Shown in pieces: positions 17,685-28,357 of a stretch of DNA of 64,000 nt. Position numbers and translations under genes: made by a program. How positions within the stretch are numbered: the stretch's first letter is position 1; each line of letters opens with the position of its first letter. The notes beneath the pieces were generated by a model. It saw only the letters and a list, made by a program, of their open reading frames with translations. It did not search any database and was not told where the DNA came from. The DNA is from Elioraea tepida. Lineage in GTDB: Bacteria > Pseudomonadota > Alphaproteobacteria > Acetobacterales > Acetobacteraceae. The stretch spans positions 434,001 to 498,000 of the forward strand of contig NZ_CP076448.1 of assembly GCF_019203965.1 (NCBI RefSeq), given 5' to 3'.

Positions 17685-18230
17685 TCAGCCCGACTCGGGC
17701 GCGAACTCGTCCGCACGCAGCGTGCGGGCGATCCGGTCCAGCACGCCGTTGGCGAAGCGAGGCTCCTCGCCGCCGAAGAAGCCGTGCGCGACGTCGAGAT
17801 ACTCGTTGATCACCGCCCTTGCGGGCGCGCCGTCGGGGTCATAGAGCTCGGCGGCCGCGGCGCGCAGGAGCGCGCGCAGAACCGGGTCGAGCCGGGCAAG
17901 CGGCCAGTCCTCGGCGAGAGCAGCCGAGACCACACGGTCGAGCGTCTCGGCGTTGCCGGCCCAGCCGCGCAGGATCCGCGCGAGCAGCGTCACATCCGCC
18001 CCCGGCGCCGCGCCGTCCTCGAGGGCTCCCGGCGAGAGCGGACGTCCCGCGACCGCCCCGATCCGGTGGCGCACGAACTCGTCGAGCACGGCTTCGGCCG
18101 GGGCTTGGGCCTGCTCGGCCTGGTAGAGGGCCTGCACGGCGGCAAGCCGTGCGGCGGTGCGCGGCCGAGCGGGGGGGGACTTCCCTCCCCTGCCCTTCGC
18201 TCGCCGCGCCGTCTTCGCCTCGGCGTTCAC
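17685..18230 (-). CDS. nusB: Transcription antitermination factor NusB
   Basis: NusB binds boxA with S10 (NusE) and supports antitermination of rRNA operons. The 181-residue protein has the all-helical core ARLAAVQALYQAEQA, the central LARILRGWAGNAETLD and the C-terminal VINEYLDVAHGFFGGEEPRFANGVLDRI split across the family's conserved helix. The GTG start overlaps the ribH stop by one codon frame shift (GTGA). The first 30 residues are a Lys/Arg/Gly-rich extension longer than in E. coli NusB. Confidence 0.93.
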   Translation of the reverse strand: MNAEAKTARRAKGRGGKSPPARPRTAARLAAVQALYQAEQAQAPAEAVLDEFVRHRIGAVAGRPLSPGALEDGAAPGADVTLLARILRGWAGNAETLDRVVSAALAEDWPLARLDPVLRALLRAAAAELYDPDGAPARAVINEYLDVAHGFFGGEEPRFANGVLDRIARTLRADEFAPESG

Positions 18231-18688
18231 GGCCCCACGCCCCAGCGACGCGCGAGCGCGATCTGGGCAAGCACGGCCCGGGCCGCCTCCGCCCCCTTGT
18301 TCATCTCGTCGTCGCGCGCGCGCGCCTCTGCCTGCGCCTCCGTGTCCACCGTGAGCACGCCGAAGGCCACCGGCACGCCGAACTGGACCGAGAGGTCCAT
18401 CAGCCCACGTGCCGTTTCGCGGCAGATATGGTCGTAGTGGTCGGTCTCGCCGCGCACGACGCAGCCGAGAGCGATGAACCCGTCCCAGCGCGGCCCGCCC
18501 GGGCGCGCCATCGCCCGAAGCGCGAGCCGAACGGCGCCGGGAAGTTCGAAGGCCCCGGCCACCTGAACCACCTCGTGCGTCGCGCCCGCGGCCTCGAGCA
18601 CGCGGCGCGCTCCGGCGAGCTGCCCGGCCGCGATCTCGCGGTAATAGGGTGCCTCGATGACGAGGATGTGCGGCGGGCGATCCGTCAT
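18227..18688 (-). CDS. ribH: 6,7-dimethyl-8-ribityllumazine synthase
   Basis: RibH joins 3,4-dihydroxy-2-butanone 4-phosphate with the ribitylamino-uracil to give lumazine, the precursor of riboflavin. The 153-residue protein shows the substrate loop QVAGAFELPGAVRLA, the phosphate-binding FIALGCVVRGETDHYDHI and the C-terminal GVLTVDTEAQAEARA. The start ATG gives MTDRPPHILVIEAPYY and overlaps the ribBA stop by 4 bases. Confidence 0.95.
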   Translation of the reverse strand: MTDRPPHILVIEAPYYREIAAGQLAGARRVLEAAGATHEVVQVAGAFELPGAVRLALRAMARPGGPRWDGFIALGCVVRGETDHYDHICRETARGLMDLSVQFGVPVAFGVLTVDTEAQAEARARDDEMNKGAEAARAVLAQIALARRWGVGP

Positions 18689-19821
18689 GCGACGCCGTGC
18701 CGGATCGGGCGGTGGGCGACGATCGCAAGCCCATAGCCCTCGAGGCCGACCACAGCGCGCGGATGGTTGGTGAGCAGCACCATCTCGCGAACGCCGAGAT
18801 CGGCGAGGATCTGGGCGCCGACGCCGTAGTCGCGCAGAGCCGGCGGCATGCCCTCCTCGCGCCGCGCCACACGCTCCGACAGCGCCGTCGGCCGCGGCTC
18901 GCGGATCAGGACGACGACGCCGCGGCCCTCGTTGCCGATCATCCGCATCGCCGCGTGCAGGTCGCTCTCCCCGCCCGGCGGCACCCCGTCGCCGAGGACA
19001 TCGGTGAGCACGTTGACGGCGTGTACGCGCACGAGCACCGGCCCTCCCGAGCCGGCCTCGCCCTTGATCAGAGCGACATGCTCGGCGTACTCGACCGTGT
19101 TGGCATAGACGATCATGCGGAACGTTCCGCCCCACGCGCTCTCGATCGTCGTCTCGGCGATGCGTCGGACGAGCCGCTCCGTGCGGCGGCGGTAGGCGAT
19201 CAGGTCGGCGATCGTGCCGATCTTGAGGCCGTGGCGACGGGCGAAGGCGACGAGATCGGGCAGCCGTGCCATCGTGCCGTCATCGTTCATCACCTCGCAG
19301 ATCACGCCTGCAGGGATGAGGCCGGCGAGCCGAGCGATGTCCACCGCCGCCTCGGTGTGGCCAGCGCGGACGAGCGTTCCGCCCTCGCGTGCCATCAGCG
19401 GGAACACATGGCCTGGCGTGACGATGTCCGCCCTCCCCTTGGTCGGGTCGATCGCGACAGCGATGGTGCGCGCGCGATCGGCCGCCGAGATGCCTGTGGT
19501 GACCCCCTCACGCGCCTCGATCGAGACGGTGAACGCCGTCTGGTGGCGCGTGCCGTTGGCCTGGGCCATCAGCGGCAGGCCGAGCGCCTCGATGCGCTCG
19601 CGCGTCATCGCAAGACAGATCAGCCCGCGCGCGTGCTTGGCCATGAAGTTGATCGCCTCGGCATCGGCGAACTGGGCCGCGATGACGACATCGCCCTCGT
19701 TCTCGCGGTCCTCGTCGTCGACGAGCACGAACATCCGCCCTGCCCGCGCCTCGGCGATGATCTCCTCAATGGGCGCGATGGCGTCGCTGAACGCCTCCGC
19801 GACCGGCTTCGGATCCGGCAT
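18685..19821 (-). CDS. ribB: 3,4-dihydroxy-2-butanone 4-phosphate synthase with degenerate GTP cyclohydrolase II domain
   Basis: The N-terminal half (about residues 1-212) is a normal RibB: acidic loop DDEDRENEGD at 35-44, TPGHVFPL and the catalytic GHTEAAVDI. It converts ribulose 5-phosphate to the four-carbon riboflavin precursor. The C-terminal half (about 220-378) has the RibA fold but lacks the zinc cysteines: where GTP cyclohydrolase II has HSECLTGD then CDCG, this protein reads HAVNVLTDVLGD then PPGGESD (residues 267-287). That domain should be inactive as a cyclohydrolase, so RibA must be encoded elsewhere. Operon position is between ribE and ribH, joined by overlaps. Confidence 0.92.
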   Translation of the reverse strand: MPDPKPVAEAFSDAIAPIEEIIAEARAGRMFVLVDDEDRENEGDVVIAAQFADAEAINFMAKHARGLICLAMTRERIEALGLPLMAQANGTRHQTAFTVSIEAREGVTTGISAADRARTIAVAIDPTKGRADIVTPGHVFPLMAREGGTLVRAGHTEAAVDIARLAGLIPAGVICEVMNDDGTMARLPDLVAFARRHGLKIGTIADLIAYRRRTERLVRRIAETTIESAWGGTFRMIVYANTVEYAEHVALIKGEAGSGGPVLVRVHAVNVLTDVLGDGVPPGGESDLHAAMRMIGNEGRGVVVLIREPRPTALSERVARREEGMPPALRDYGVGAQILADLGVREMVLLTNHPRAVVGLEGYGLAIVAHRPIRHGVA

Positions 19822-20432
19822 CAGCGCGCGCCCCCGCCTCCGGCCCCAAGGATGCGCGCGACATAGCGGGCCAGCATGTCCACCTCGATGTTCACGGGGT
19901 CGCCGGGGCGGAGCAGGCCGAAACTCGTCACCGCCGCCGTGTGCGGGATGATGTTGACCCCGAACCCGTCCGCGTCAACGTCGTTGACGGTCAGACTCAC
20001 CCCGTCGATCGCAATGCTGCCCTTCGGGGCGATGTAGGGCATCAGGTCGGGCGGCGGGCGGAAGCGCCAGCGGGTGGAGCCTCCCTCTGCTTCGGCAGAG
20101 ACGGCGAGGCCAACACCGTCGACATGGCCGGAGACGAGGTGGCCGCCGAGCTCGTCGCCGAGCTTCAGCGAGCGTTCGAGGTTGACGCGCGTGCCCGGCC
20201 GCCAGCGTCCGAGGGTGGTCTTCGCGAGCGTCTCGGCGGAGGCGGTGAAGGCGAGCCACCCCTCCCCTTTCGCGATCACGGTCAGGCAGCAGCCGGAGCA
20301 GGCGACCGAGGCGCCGGGCGCGATCTCCCGCGTGTCCCAGGCGGTCGCGATCTCGAGGCGGAGATCGGTGCCGGCGCCTGCCGGAATCACCGCGCGCACC
20401 GTGCCGAGATCGGTGATGAGCCCCGTGAACAT
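19821..20432 (-). CDS. ribE: Riboflavin synthase alpha chain
   Basis: The enzyme dismutates two lumazine molecules to riboflavin. The 203-residue protein starts with the canonical MFTGLITDLGTV and contains two lumazine-binding barrels; HLVSGHVDGVG and the second-barrel IAIDGVSLTVNDVD are visible. The stop overlaps the ribBA start by one base (TGATG), and the gene lies five bases after ribD. Confidence 0.95.
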   Translation of the reverse strand: MFTGLITDLGTVRAVIPAGAGTDLRLEIATAWDTREIAPGASVACSGCCLTVIAKGEGWLAFTASAETLAKTTLGRWRPGTRVNLERSLKLGDELGGHLVSGHVDGVGLAVSAEAEGGSTRWRFRPPPDLMPYIAPKGSIAIDGVSLTVNDVDADGFGVNIIPHTAAVTSFGLLRPGDPVNIEVDMLARYVARILGAGGGGAR

Positions 20433-20437
20433 CGCTC

Positions 20438-21553
20438 TTACTCCGCGCGCGTGAAGGTCAGAAGCAGGTCCTCGCCGACGGGGGTGATGCCGGTACGTCG
20501 GAAGCGCGGCATGGCGTCGAGCCCGGCGAGGGCGAGCGCACCGACCGCCGGAGCGCCGTCGCTTCCGATCAGCCCGGGTGCTGCGAACCAGGCGAGCCGG
20601 TCAACGAGCCCCGCACCAAGGAGCGCGGCCGCGAGCGTCCCGCCTCCCTCAGCGAGGACCCGCGTGATGCCCCGGCTGCCGAGGGCGCGCAAGCCCTCGG
20701 CGAGGTCGGGCTGGCCGGTCGCGTCGGCGCGCACCTCCATCACCGTGCAGCCCGCGTCGGCGAACGCGCCGATCCGCGCCCGGTCGTTCCCGGGCAAGGT
20801 CAGAATCCAGGTAGGGGTCTGCCACGCGGTCGCAACCAGTACGGAGGTGAGCGGCAGCCTCAGCCGACCGTCGGCGACGACACGCACAGGCCCCGGCCGC
20901 GCGGCGGGAACCACGCCGGGCAGCCGGACGGTGAGAGCGGGATCGTCGGTGGCCGCCGTTCCCGCGCCGACCAGCACGGCATCATGGCTCGCGCGAAGGA
21001 GGTGCGCGGCGCGGCGTGCCGCCTCGCCGGTGATCCAGCGGCTCTCCCCGGAAGCGGTGGCGATCCTGCCATCCAGCGTGGCGGCAAGCTTGAGCGTGAC
21101 GAGGGGACGGCCGGAGCGTATGCGGGCGATGAAGCCCGCGTTCAGCTCCGCGGCCTCCGCTTCCGCCACCCCCTCGGTCACCGCGATGCCGGCGGCGCGA
21201 AGCCGCGCCACCCCCTCGCCGTTCACGCGCGGGTCGGGGTCGCGGGTCGCGATCACGGCGCGGGCGATTCCGGCGGCGATCAGCGCATCGGTGCAGGGGG
21301 GCGTGCGGCCCCAGTGGCAGCAGGGCTCGAGCGAGACATAGGCCGTCGCCCCGCGCGCTGCCGCCCCGGCGCGGGCGAGCGCCTCGGTCTCGGCATGCGG
21401 GCGGCCGCCAGGCTGCGTCCAGCCGCGCCCGACCGCGACCCCGTCGCGGACGATCACGCAGCCGACGGCAGGATTGGGCCAGACATTGCCGAGCCCGCGC
21501 TGGGCGAGCGCGAGCGCCGCCCGCATCCAGGCGAGGTCCTCGCCAGGGTCCAT
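20438..21553 (-). CDS. ribD: Bifunctional riboflavin deaminase/reductase RibD
   Basis: RibD deaminates and then reduces the pyrimidine intermediate of riboflavin synthesis. The deaminase domain (about 1-145) has the zinc site His53/Glu55 (HAETEAL), Cys78 (PCCHWGRTPPC) and Cys87. The reductase domain follows, with LKLAATLDGRIA, GAGTAATDDPALTVR and VLAEGGGTLAAALL. Total 371 residues is normal. It lies eight bases after nrdR, the same order as in many proteobacteria. Confidence 0.95.
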   Translation of the reverse strand: MDPGEDLAWMRAALALAQRGLGNVWPNPAVGCVIVRDGVAVGRGWTQPGGRPHAETEALARAGAAARGATAYVSLEPCCHWGRTPPCTDALIAAGIARAVIATRDPDPRVNGEGVARLRAAGIAVTEGVAEAEAAELNAGFIARIRSGRPLVTLKLAATLDGRIATASGESRWITGEAARRAAHLLRASHDAVLVGAGTAATDDPALTVRLPGVVPAARPGPVRVVADGRLRLPLTSVLVATAWQTPTWILTLPGNDRARIGAFADAGCTVMEVRADATGQPDLAEGLRALGSRGITRVLAEGGGTLAAALLGAGLVDRLAWFAAPGLIGSDGAPAVGALALAGLDAMPRFRRTGITPVGEDLLLTFTRAE

Positions 21554-21561
21554 CGGCCGGC

Positions 21562-22029
21562 TCAGCCCTTGCCGCGGGAGCGGTCGGAGAGCGACTCGAC
21601 GAAGGTCTCGAAGTCCTTGGCCTCGCGGAAGTTGCGATAGACGGAAGCGAAGCGGACATAGGCCACCGGGTCGACCTCGCGCAGCGTGTCCATCACCATC
21701 TCGCCGATCGCCTTGGAGGGGATCTCGCTCTCGCCCGAGCTCTCAAGCTGGCGCTGCAAGCCGTTCATGATCCGCTCGATGCGGTCCTCGTCCACGGGGC
21801 GCTTGCGCAGCGCGATTCGGATCGAACGGGCGAGCTTGTCGCGGTCGAACGCGACTCGTCGCCCGTCCGACTTCACCACCGTGAGCTCGCGCAGCTGCAC
21901 CCGCTCGACGGTGGTGAAGCGCTGCCCGCAGGAGGGGCAGAAGCGTCGTCGGCGTATCGCCGTCCCGTCCTCGGTCGGACGGCTGTCCTTCACCTGGGTG
22001 TCCTCGTGGCCGCAGAATGGGCAGCGCAT
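21562..22029 (-). CDS. nrdR: Transcriptional repressor NrdR
   Basis: NrdR represses ribonucleotide reductase genes by reading ATP/dATP. The 155-residue protein has an N-terminal zinc ribbon (Cys3, Cys6, Cys31, Cys34) and an ATP-cone domain beginning [18 protein letters not shown]. The C-terminal [18 protein letters not shown] is family-typical. It lies between glyA and ribD on the same strand; no NrdR box was looked for successfully in this window. Confidence 0.96.
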   Translation of the reverse strand: MRCPFCGHEDTQVKDSRPTEDGTAIRRRRFCPSCGQRFTTVERVQLRELTVVKSDGRRVAFDRDKLARSIRIALRKRPVDEDRIERIMNGLQRQLESSGESEIPSKAIGEMVMDTLREVDPVAYVRFASVYRNFREAKDFETFVESLSDRSRGKG

Positions 22030-22050
22030 GGCGCTCGCGCAGGCTTACCG

Positions 22051-23348
<1,298 letters not shown>

Positions 23349-23352
<4 letters not shown>

Positions 23353-23801
23353 CCTGCCGTCTCCGTAACGGGGGAAAGCTTGGCGACGCGGCGCGCGTGC
23401 CGGCCGCCCTCGAAGGGCGTGGCGAGGAAGGTGCGGAGCGCGTCGAGGGCGGGTTCGAGCCCTGTGAGGCGCGCGCCGAGGGCGAGCACGTTGGCGTCGT
23501 TGTGCGCGCGGGTGAGGCGGGCGCCGGTCGCGTCATGCACGAGCGCGCAGCGGATCGCGGGGTGGCGGTTCGCCGCGATCGACATGCCGATGCCCGTGCC
23601 GCAGACGAGCACGCCGAAGCGGGCGCGGCCCGCCGCCACCTCGGCGCAGACGCGGGCGGCGATGTCGGGGTAGTCCACGCTCTCCGGCCCGTTGGTGCCG
23701 AGGTCCTCGACCGCATGGCCGAGCGCGCGCGCCTCGGCCACGAGCGCGTCCTTGAGGGCGAAACCGGCATGGTCCGCGCCGAAGGCGATGGTGATGCTCA
23801 C
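23349..23801 (-). CDS. rpiB: Ribose-5-phosphate isomerase B
   Basis: RpiB interconverts ribose 5-phosphate and ribulose 5-phosphate. The 150-residue protein reads [17 protein letters not shown] at the start, then YPDIAARVC, the catalytic cysteine region [16 protein letters not shown] and [14 protein letters not shown] chose the GTG at 23801 because it gives the normal length; an in-frame ATG at 23849 would add a Pro-rich extension with no family match. It leads into glyA with a 4-base overlap. Confidence 0.92.
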
Positions 23802-24055
23802 GTCAGGCCCGCCCGTTTGCGCCGGCCGCTCCGGCGCGGGGCGAGGCATACCACGGGCTGGGGCGATCGCGGAAGCCGACCCCAACGGGCTGGGGCCCGT
23901 CGTCCGACCGGCACCGCCCACGCGAGCGGGAGCCTATGCGTGTCGCCGGTTAAGCCGCCCCTTCCGCGCCTGCCCGAACCGGCCGGTTCCCCGTCGAAAC
24001 CCCACCTGCCCCGAGGTCCTCCCCAGGCCGAAGATCACACGCTCAACCGCGACCT

Positions 24056-24286
24056 TCAGCGGGCGGAGAGCATCCGGCGGAGCTTGGCGAGCGCAAGCCG
24101 CTCGACCAGTGCGGGCGCATCCGCAGGGCCCGTGGCGACCGCCTCGAGCCCCGTCGTGGTATCGACCGCAGCGACGCGCAACCAAGCACCGAGCCGCCTG
24201 TGTTCGAGGATCACCTCGTCCGCCCCAGCGCCGCGAGGCTCACGCTGAGCGCCGGGGGCATGGTGAGGGAGGCGATCGTGTGCCAT
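24056..24286 (-). CDS. Small DUF6898-like protein
   Basis: A 76-residue reading frame whose second half ([20 protein letters not shown], then [14 protein letters not shown] and a Leu/Arg-rich final helix) resembles the short DUF6898 proteins of alphaproteobacteria, as I recall their pattern of a beta-hairpin followed by one helix. I placed the start at the ATG at 24286; the first 24 residues look unconserved, so the real start may be later. It diverges from metY with only 37 bases between. Function is unknown. Confidence 0.5.
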   Translation of the reverse strand: MAHDRLPHHAPGAQREPRGAGADEVILEHRRLGAWLRVAAVDTTTGLEAVATGPADAPALVERLALAKLRRMLSAR

Positions 24287-24323
24287 CGTCCGCTCCGCAA
24301 GCCCCGGGAAGGGAGACACGCCA

Positions 24324-25661
24324 ATGTCGGACGGGAAGATGACCAATCCGCAAACGCCGAAGGTGGAGACGCTGGTTCTGCACGCCGGGTACCGGCGCGA
24401 TCCAGCCACCAACTCGGTCGCGGTGCCGATCTACCAGACCACCTCCTACCAGTTCGACAGCACCGAGCACGCGGCGAACCTGTTCGCGCTGAAGGAGCTC
24501 GGCAACATCTACACGCGGATCATGAACCCCACGGTGGATGTGCTCGAGAAGCGCGTCGCCGCCCTCGAGGGAGGGGTTGCCGCGCTCGCCGTCGCCTCGG
24601 GCCAGGCGGCCAGCACCTTCGCGGTGATGAACCTCTGCCAGGCGGGTGACAACATCGTCTCCTCGACCGACCTCTACGGCGGAACCTGGAACCTGTTCGC
24701 CAACACGCTCAAGCAGTTCGGTGTCGAGTGCCGGTTCGTCGACCCGGCCGACCCGGAGGCCTTCGCCCGCGCCACCGACGACCGGACCCGCGCCTACTAC
24801 GCCGAGACGCTGCCGAACCCGAAGCTCCAGGTGTTCCCGATCGCCGAGGTCGCAGCGATCGGCCGGCGCCTCGGCGTGCCGCTGATCATGGACAACACCG
24901 CCGCACCGGTTCTCTGCCGGCCGATCGAGCACGGGGCTGCAGTGGTGATGCACTCGACCACGAAGTTCATCGGCGGCCACGGCACCTCGATCGGCGGGGT
25001 GATCGTCGACGGCGGCAATTTCGACTGGGCGGCACATGCGCACCGCTTCCCGCTGCTCACCGAGCCAGACCCCTCCTATCACGGCGCGATCTGGACCGAG
25101 GCCGCGAAACCGCTGGGGCCGATCGCCTACATTCTTCGCGCGCGCGTGATCCTGCAGCGCGACCTCGGCGCGGCGATGAGCCCGTTCAACGCCTTCCTGT
25201 TCCTTCAGGGACTCGAGACCCTGCCGCTGCGCATGGAGCGTCACTGCGCCAATGCGCTGAAGGTCGCCGCCTTCCTCTCGAGCCACCCGGCGGTCACACG
25301 GGTGATCCACCCCTCGGTGCAGCAGGGTGAGGCGAAGCGTCGGGCAGACGCTTATCTCCGCGGCGGCTACGGGGCGCTTCTCGGCTTCGAGCTCGCTGGC
25401 GGAATGGAGGCGGGGCGTCGGTTCATCGACGCCCTAAAGATGATCTACCACGTCGCCAATATCGGCGACGCGCGCACGCTTGCGATCCACCCCGCTTCGA
25501 CCACGCACAGCCAGCTCGACGCCGAGGAGCAGGCGGCGACAGGCGTGACGCCGGGTTATGTGCGCCTCTCGATCGGCATCGAGCATATCGATGACATCCT
25601 CGCCGACCTCTCCCAGGCGCTCGAGGCGGCCACGGGCGTGCGGCGCAAGGCGGCGGAGTGA
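24324..25661 (+). CDS. metY: O-acetylhomoserine sulfhydrylase
   Basis: A 445-residue Cys/Met-metabolism PLP enzyme of the MetY type, which makes homocysteine from O-acetylhomoserine and sulfide. The PLP lysine is Lys214 in [11 protein letters not shown]; the N-terminus [26 protein letters not shown] is split across the family signature, and [18 protein letters not shown] follows. The large insertion around residues 225-270 ([22 protein letters not shown]) separates MetY from cystathionine enzymes. ATG start with GGGAAGGGAG upstream. hemB follows after six bases. Confidence 0.92.
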   Translation: MSDGKMTNPQTPKVETLVLHAGYRRDPATNSVAVPIYQTTSYQFDSTEHAANLFALKELGNIYTRIMNPTVDVLEKRVAALEGGVAALAVASGQAASTFAVMNLCQAGDNIVSSTDLYGGTWNLFANTLKQFGVECRFVDPADPEAFARATDDRTRAYYAETLPNPKLQVFPIAEVAAIGRRLGVPLIMDNTAAPVLCRPIEHGAAVVMHSTTKFIGGHGTSIGGVIVDGGNFDWAAHAHRFPLLTEPDPSYHGAIWTEAAKPLGPIAYILRARVILQRDLGAAMSPFNAFLFLQGLETLPLRMERHCANALKVAAFLSSHPAVTRVIHPSVQQGEAKRRADAYLRGGYGALLGFELAGGMEAGRRFIDALKMIYHVANIGDARTLAIHPASTTHSQLDAEEQAATGVTPGYVRLSIGIEHIDDILADLSQALEAATGVRRKAAE

Positions 25662-26660
<999 letters not shown>

Positions 26661-26926
26661 GCGGGCGGGCGAGGCGGGTGGCCGCTCGGGCGCGCGGCCC
26701 CGAGGCGCTCAGCCGCCACCTGGGCGTGGGGGTTCCCTCCGCCCCCGGCATTGCGATCGCCGCGGTCGGATGGACCGGGCGGGAGGTCGTGCGTGGGCAC
26801 CCGCTGCCGGCGGGAACGCTGGCCGGTCCGACAGCCGATGCGCGACCGTCATGGAAGCGTGTCGGAAAACTTTACACCCCCAGTTTGGCCCTTTCCGAGA
26901 TTTGGGTGATTCAAAGGCTTAAATAC

Positions 26927-26944
26927 TGGCATAGCGATTGCTTT
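26927..26944 (+). promoter_or_regulatory. Sigma-54 (-24/-12) promoter of the PEP-CTERM gene
   Basis: TGGCATAGCGATTGCT matches the RpoN consensus TGGCAC-N5-TTGC at 9 of 10 fixed positions, and the invariant GG (26928-26929) and GC (26940-26941) are exactly ten bases apart. The predicted transcript starts near 26953, about 80 bases before the ATG. Sigma-54 control of PEP-CTERM genes through a PrsK/PrsR-type two-component system is known from other bacteria, so the location is biologically sensible. An activator site should lie upstream. Confidence 0.65.
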
Positions 26945-26972
26945 AAAGGTCTTTGTGTGGCCCTGCACGGTT

Positions 26973-27012
26973 GAAACGGGAGCGGGAGTCACGAAACGGG
27001 AGCGGGAGTCAC
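26973..27012 (+). repeat. Two perfect 20-bp tandem copies in the leader
   Basis: GAAACGGGAGCGGGAGTCAC occurs at 26973-26992 and again, without mismatch or gap, at 26993-27012. The repeat lies in the transcribed leader between the predicted sigma-54 start site and the PEP-CTERM ATG, ending 20 bases before the start codon. It may be a recent slippage duplication. Confidence 0.9.
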
Positions 27013-27032
27013 AAAGCCTGAAGAAGGGAAAC

Positions 27033-27842
27033 ATGCGTCTTCGAACAACCATCGTGGCAGCGGCCTTGGCCCTCGCCACCGCTCTGCCCAATGCCCAGGC
27101 GAGCACGATCGTCATGGGCTTCAACGCCAACACGCTGCCGCCGAATGACGACGGCTCGACCGGCCTCGTCAGCCTCGGCTTCAGCTTCAACTTTTTCGGC
27201 ACGACCTATACCCAGCTCTACGTCAACAACAACGGCAACGTCACGTTCGATTCCCCACTCTTCACCTACACGCCGTTCCCGCTTCTGACGACGAGCCGGG
27301 TGATCATCGCGCCGTTCTTCGCCGACGTTGACACGCGTGGGTCCGGGTCGCAGCCCGTCACCTACGGCACCGGGACGTTCGGCGGCCGCGATGCCTTCGG
27401 CGTGAACTGGATCAACGTGGGTTACTATAATCAGGGAACAGACAAGCTGAACAGTTTCCAGCTGCTGCTCGTTGACCGGAGCGACATCGCCGCAGGCGAC
27501 GCCGACATCTATTTCAACTATGGCAGCATCCAGTGGGAGACGGGCAGCGCCTCCGGGGGCAGTGGTGGGCTCGGCGGCTCCAGCGCCCGCGCCGGCTACT
27601 CGAACGGCGTCAATGCCGCCTTCGAGCTTCCTGGCTCGGCGGTCAACGGCGCGTTCCTCGATGGCGGGCCGAACGCGCTCAACACCAGCAGCAACATCAA
27701 CGTGCCCGGGCGCTGGCTGTTCCAGGTCCGAAACGGGGCGGTGGTCAACCCCGACCCCACACCGGTTCCCGAGCCCGCGTCGCTCGCCCTCCTCGGCCTG
27801 GGGCTTGCCGGCCTCGCTCTCGCCCGGCGCCGTCGCGTCTGA
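27033..27842 (+). CDS. PEP-CTERM surface protein with nidogen-like domain
   Basis: A 269-residue exported protein. It has a signal peptide (about residues 1-24, cleavage near AQA/ST), then a beta-rich region with LGFSFNFFGTTYTQLYVNNN, TTSRVIIAPFFADVDTRGSG and FGVNWINVGYY, which resembles the NIDO (nidogen-like) domain. A Gly/Ser-rich stretch follows near 173-195. The C-terminus is a complete PEP-CTERM sorting signal: VPEPAS, a hydrophobic helix and RRRR. Such proteins are processed by exosortase and are linked to exopolysaccharide and biofilm or floc formation. ATG start with GAAGGG; a sigma-54 promoter lies upstream and a hairpin terminator downstream. It is a single-gene unit. Confidence 0.88.
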   Translation: MRLRTTIVAAALALATALPNAQASTIVMGFNANTLPPNDDGSTGLVSLGFSFNFFGTTYTQLYVNNNGNVTFDSPLFTYTPFPLLTTSRVIIAPFFADVDTRGSGSQPVTYGTGTFGGRDAFGVNWINVGYYNQGTDKLNSFQLLLVDRSDIAAGDADIYFNYGSIQWETGSASGGSGGLGGSSARAGYSNGVNAAFELPGSAVNGAFLDGGPNALNTSSNINVPGRWLFQVRNGAVVNPDPTPVPEPASLALLGLGLAGLALARRRRV

Positions 27843-27886
27843 CGCTGCTTGACCAACCCGAGGCACGGGGGATGCCACGGGCGTGA

Positions 27887-27922
27887 GGGGCCGGCGCCGC
27901 TCGGCGTCGCCCCTTCTCTTTT
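27887..27922 (+). terminator. Rho-independent terminator after the PEP-CTERM gene
   Basis: GGGG-CCGGCGCCG-CT-CGGCGTCG-CCCC folds into a strong GC stem of about 12 pairs (one G-U, one bulged C) and is followed by TTCTCTTTTT. It lies 45 bases after the stop codon and ends next to the stop of the opposing thioesterase gene. Confidence 0.75.
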
Positions 27923-28357
27923 TCAGCCCTGCACGAGCATGAACCGCTCGAACGCCGCGCGCGCCTCAGGCGGCGTCGCTTTCGGCCGGCCGGTCGCAGG
28001 GTCCACGTGCACGTGCACGAAATGCCCCTCCGCCGACGCCCTCTCCTCCTCCTCCCGGAAGATCCCGATTCCATAGCGCACCGACGAGGTGCCGAGCCGC
28101 TCCACCCGCAACCCGACGGTCACCGGATCGGGAAAGGCGATCGGCTTGTGGTAGCGGCACTGCGTCTCGACCACATAGCCCCGGAGCCCCGGCGCGTGCG
28201 GCAGCACCTCGGCGATCAGGAAGCGCGCCACCGCCGTGTCGAACCACGAATAGTAGATGACGTTGTTGACGTGGCCGTAGGCGTCATTGTCCATCCAACG
28301 CGTGGTGATGGGGGTGAACCACAGATAGTCGGCACGCCGGCCGGTCGCCTTGGTCAT
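27923..28357 (-). CDS. Acyl-CoA thioesterase (4HBT hotdog family)
   Basis: A 144-residue hotdog-fold protein of the 4-hydroxybenzoyl-CoA thioesterase type. The catalytic pattern is WMDNDAYGHVNNVIYYSWFD (residues 21-40, Asp in the D-x(2)-GHVNN context), followed by VVETQCRYHKPIAFPDPV. It hydrolyses acyl-CoA esters in the cytosol; chain length is not predictable. The ATG overlaps the stop of the upstream YheT-like hydrolase by 4 bases. Together with a CoA-transferase two genes upstream it suggests a CoA-ester metabolism unit. Confidence 0.87.
   Translation of the reverse strand: MTKATGRRADYLWFTPITTRWMDNDAYGHVNNVIYYSWFDTAVARFLIAEVLPHAPGLRGYVVETQCRYHKPIAFPDPVTVGLRVERLGTSSVRYGIGIFREEEERASAEGHFVHVHVDPATGRPKATPPEARAAFERFMLVQG

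Larger units (their letters stand above)
26661..27032 (+). other. Gene-free leader region of the PEP-CTERM gene
   Basis: The first 180 bases after hemB are GC-rich and hold no credible gene. From about 26859 the composition becomes clearly more A/T-rich. This part contains GTGTCGGAAAACTTTACAC (26859-26877), whose ends GTGT/ACAC are inverted, a sigma-54 promoter at 26927-26944 and a 20-bp tandem duplication at 26973-27012. It is best read as the regulatory region of the downstream surface-protein gene. Confidence 0.6.

Noticed and set aside
24287-24323. SAM-type riboswitch before metY
   Set aside because: Only 37 bases lie between the divergent starts and no riboswitch-like pairing was seen.
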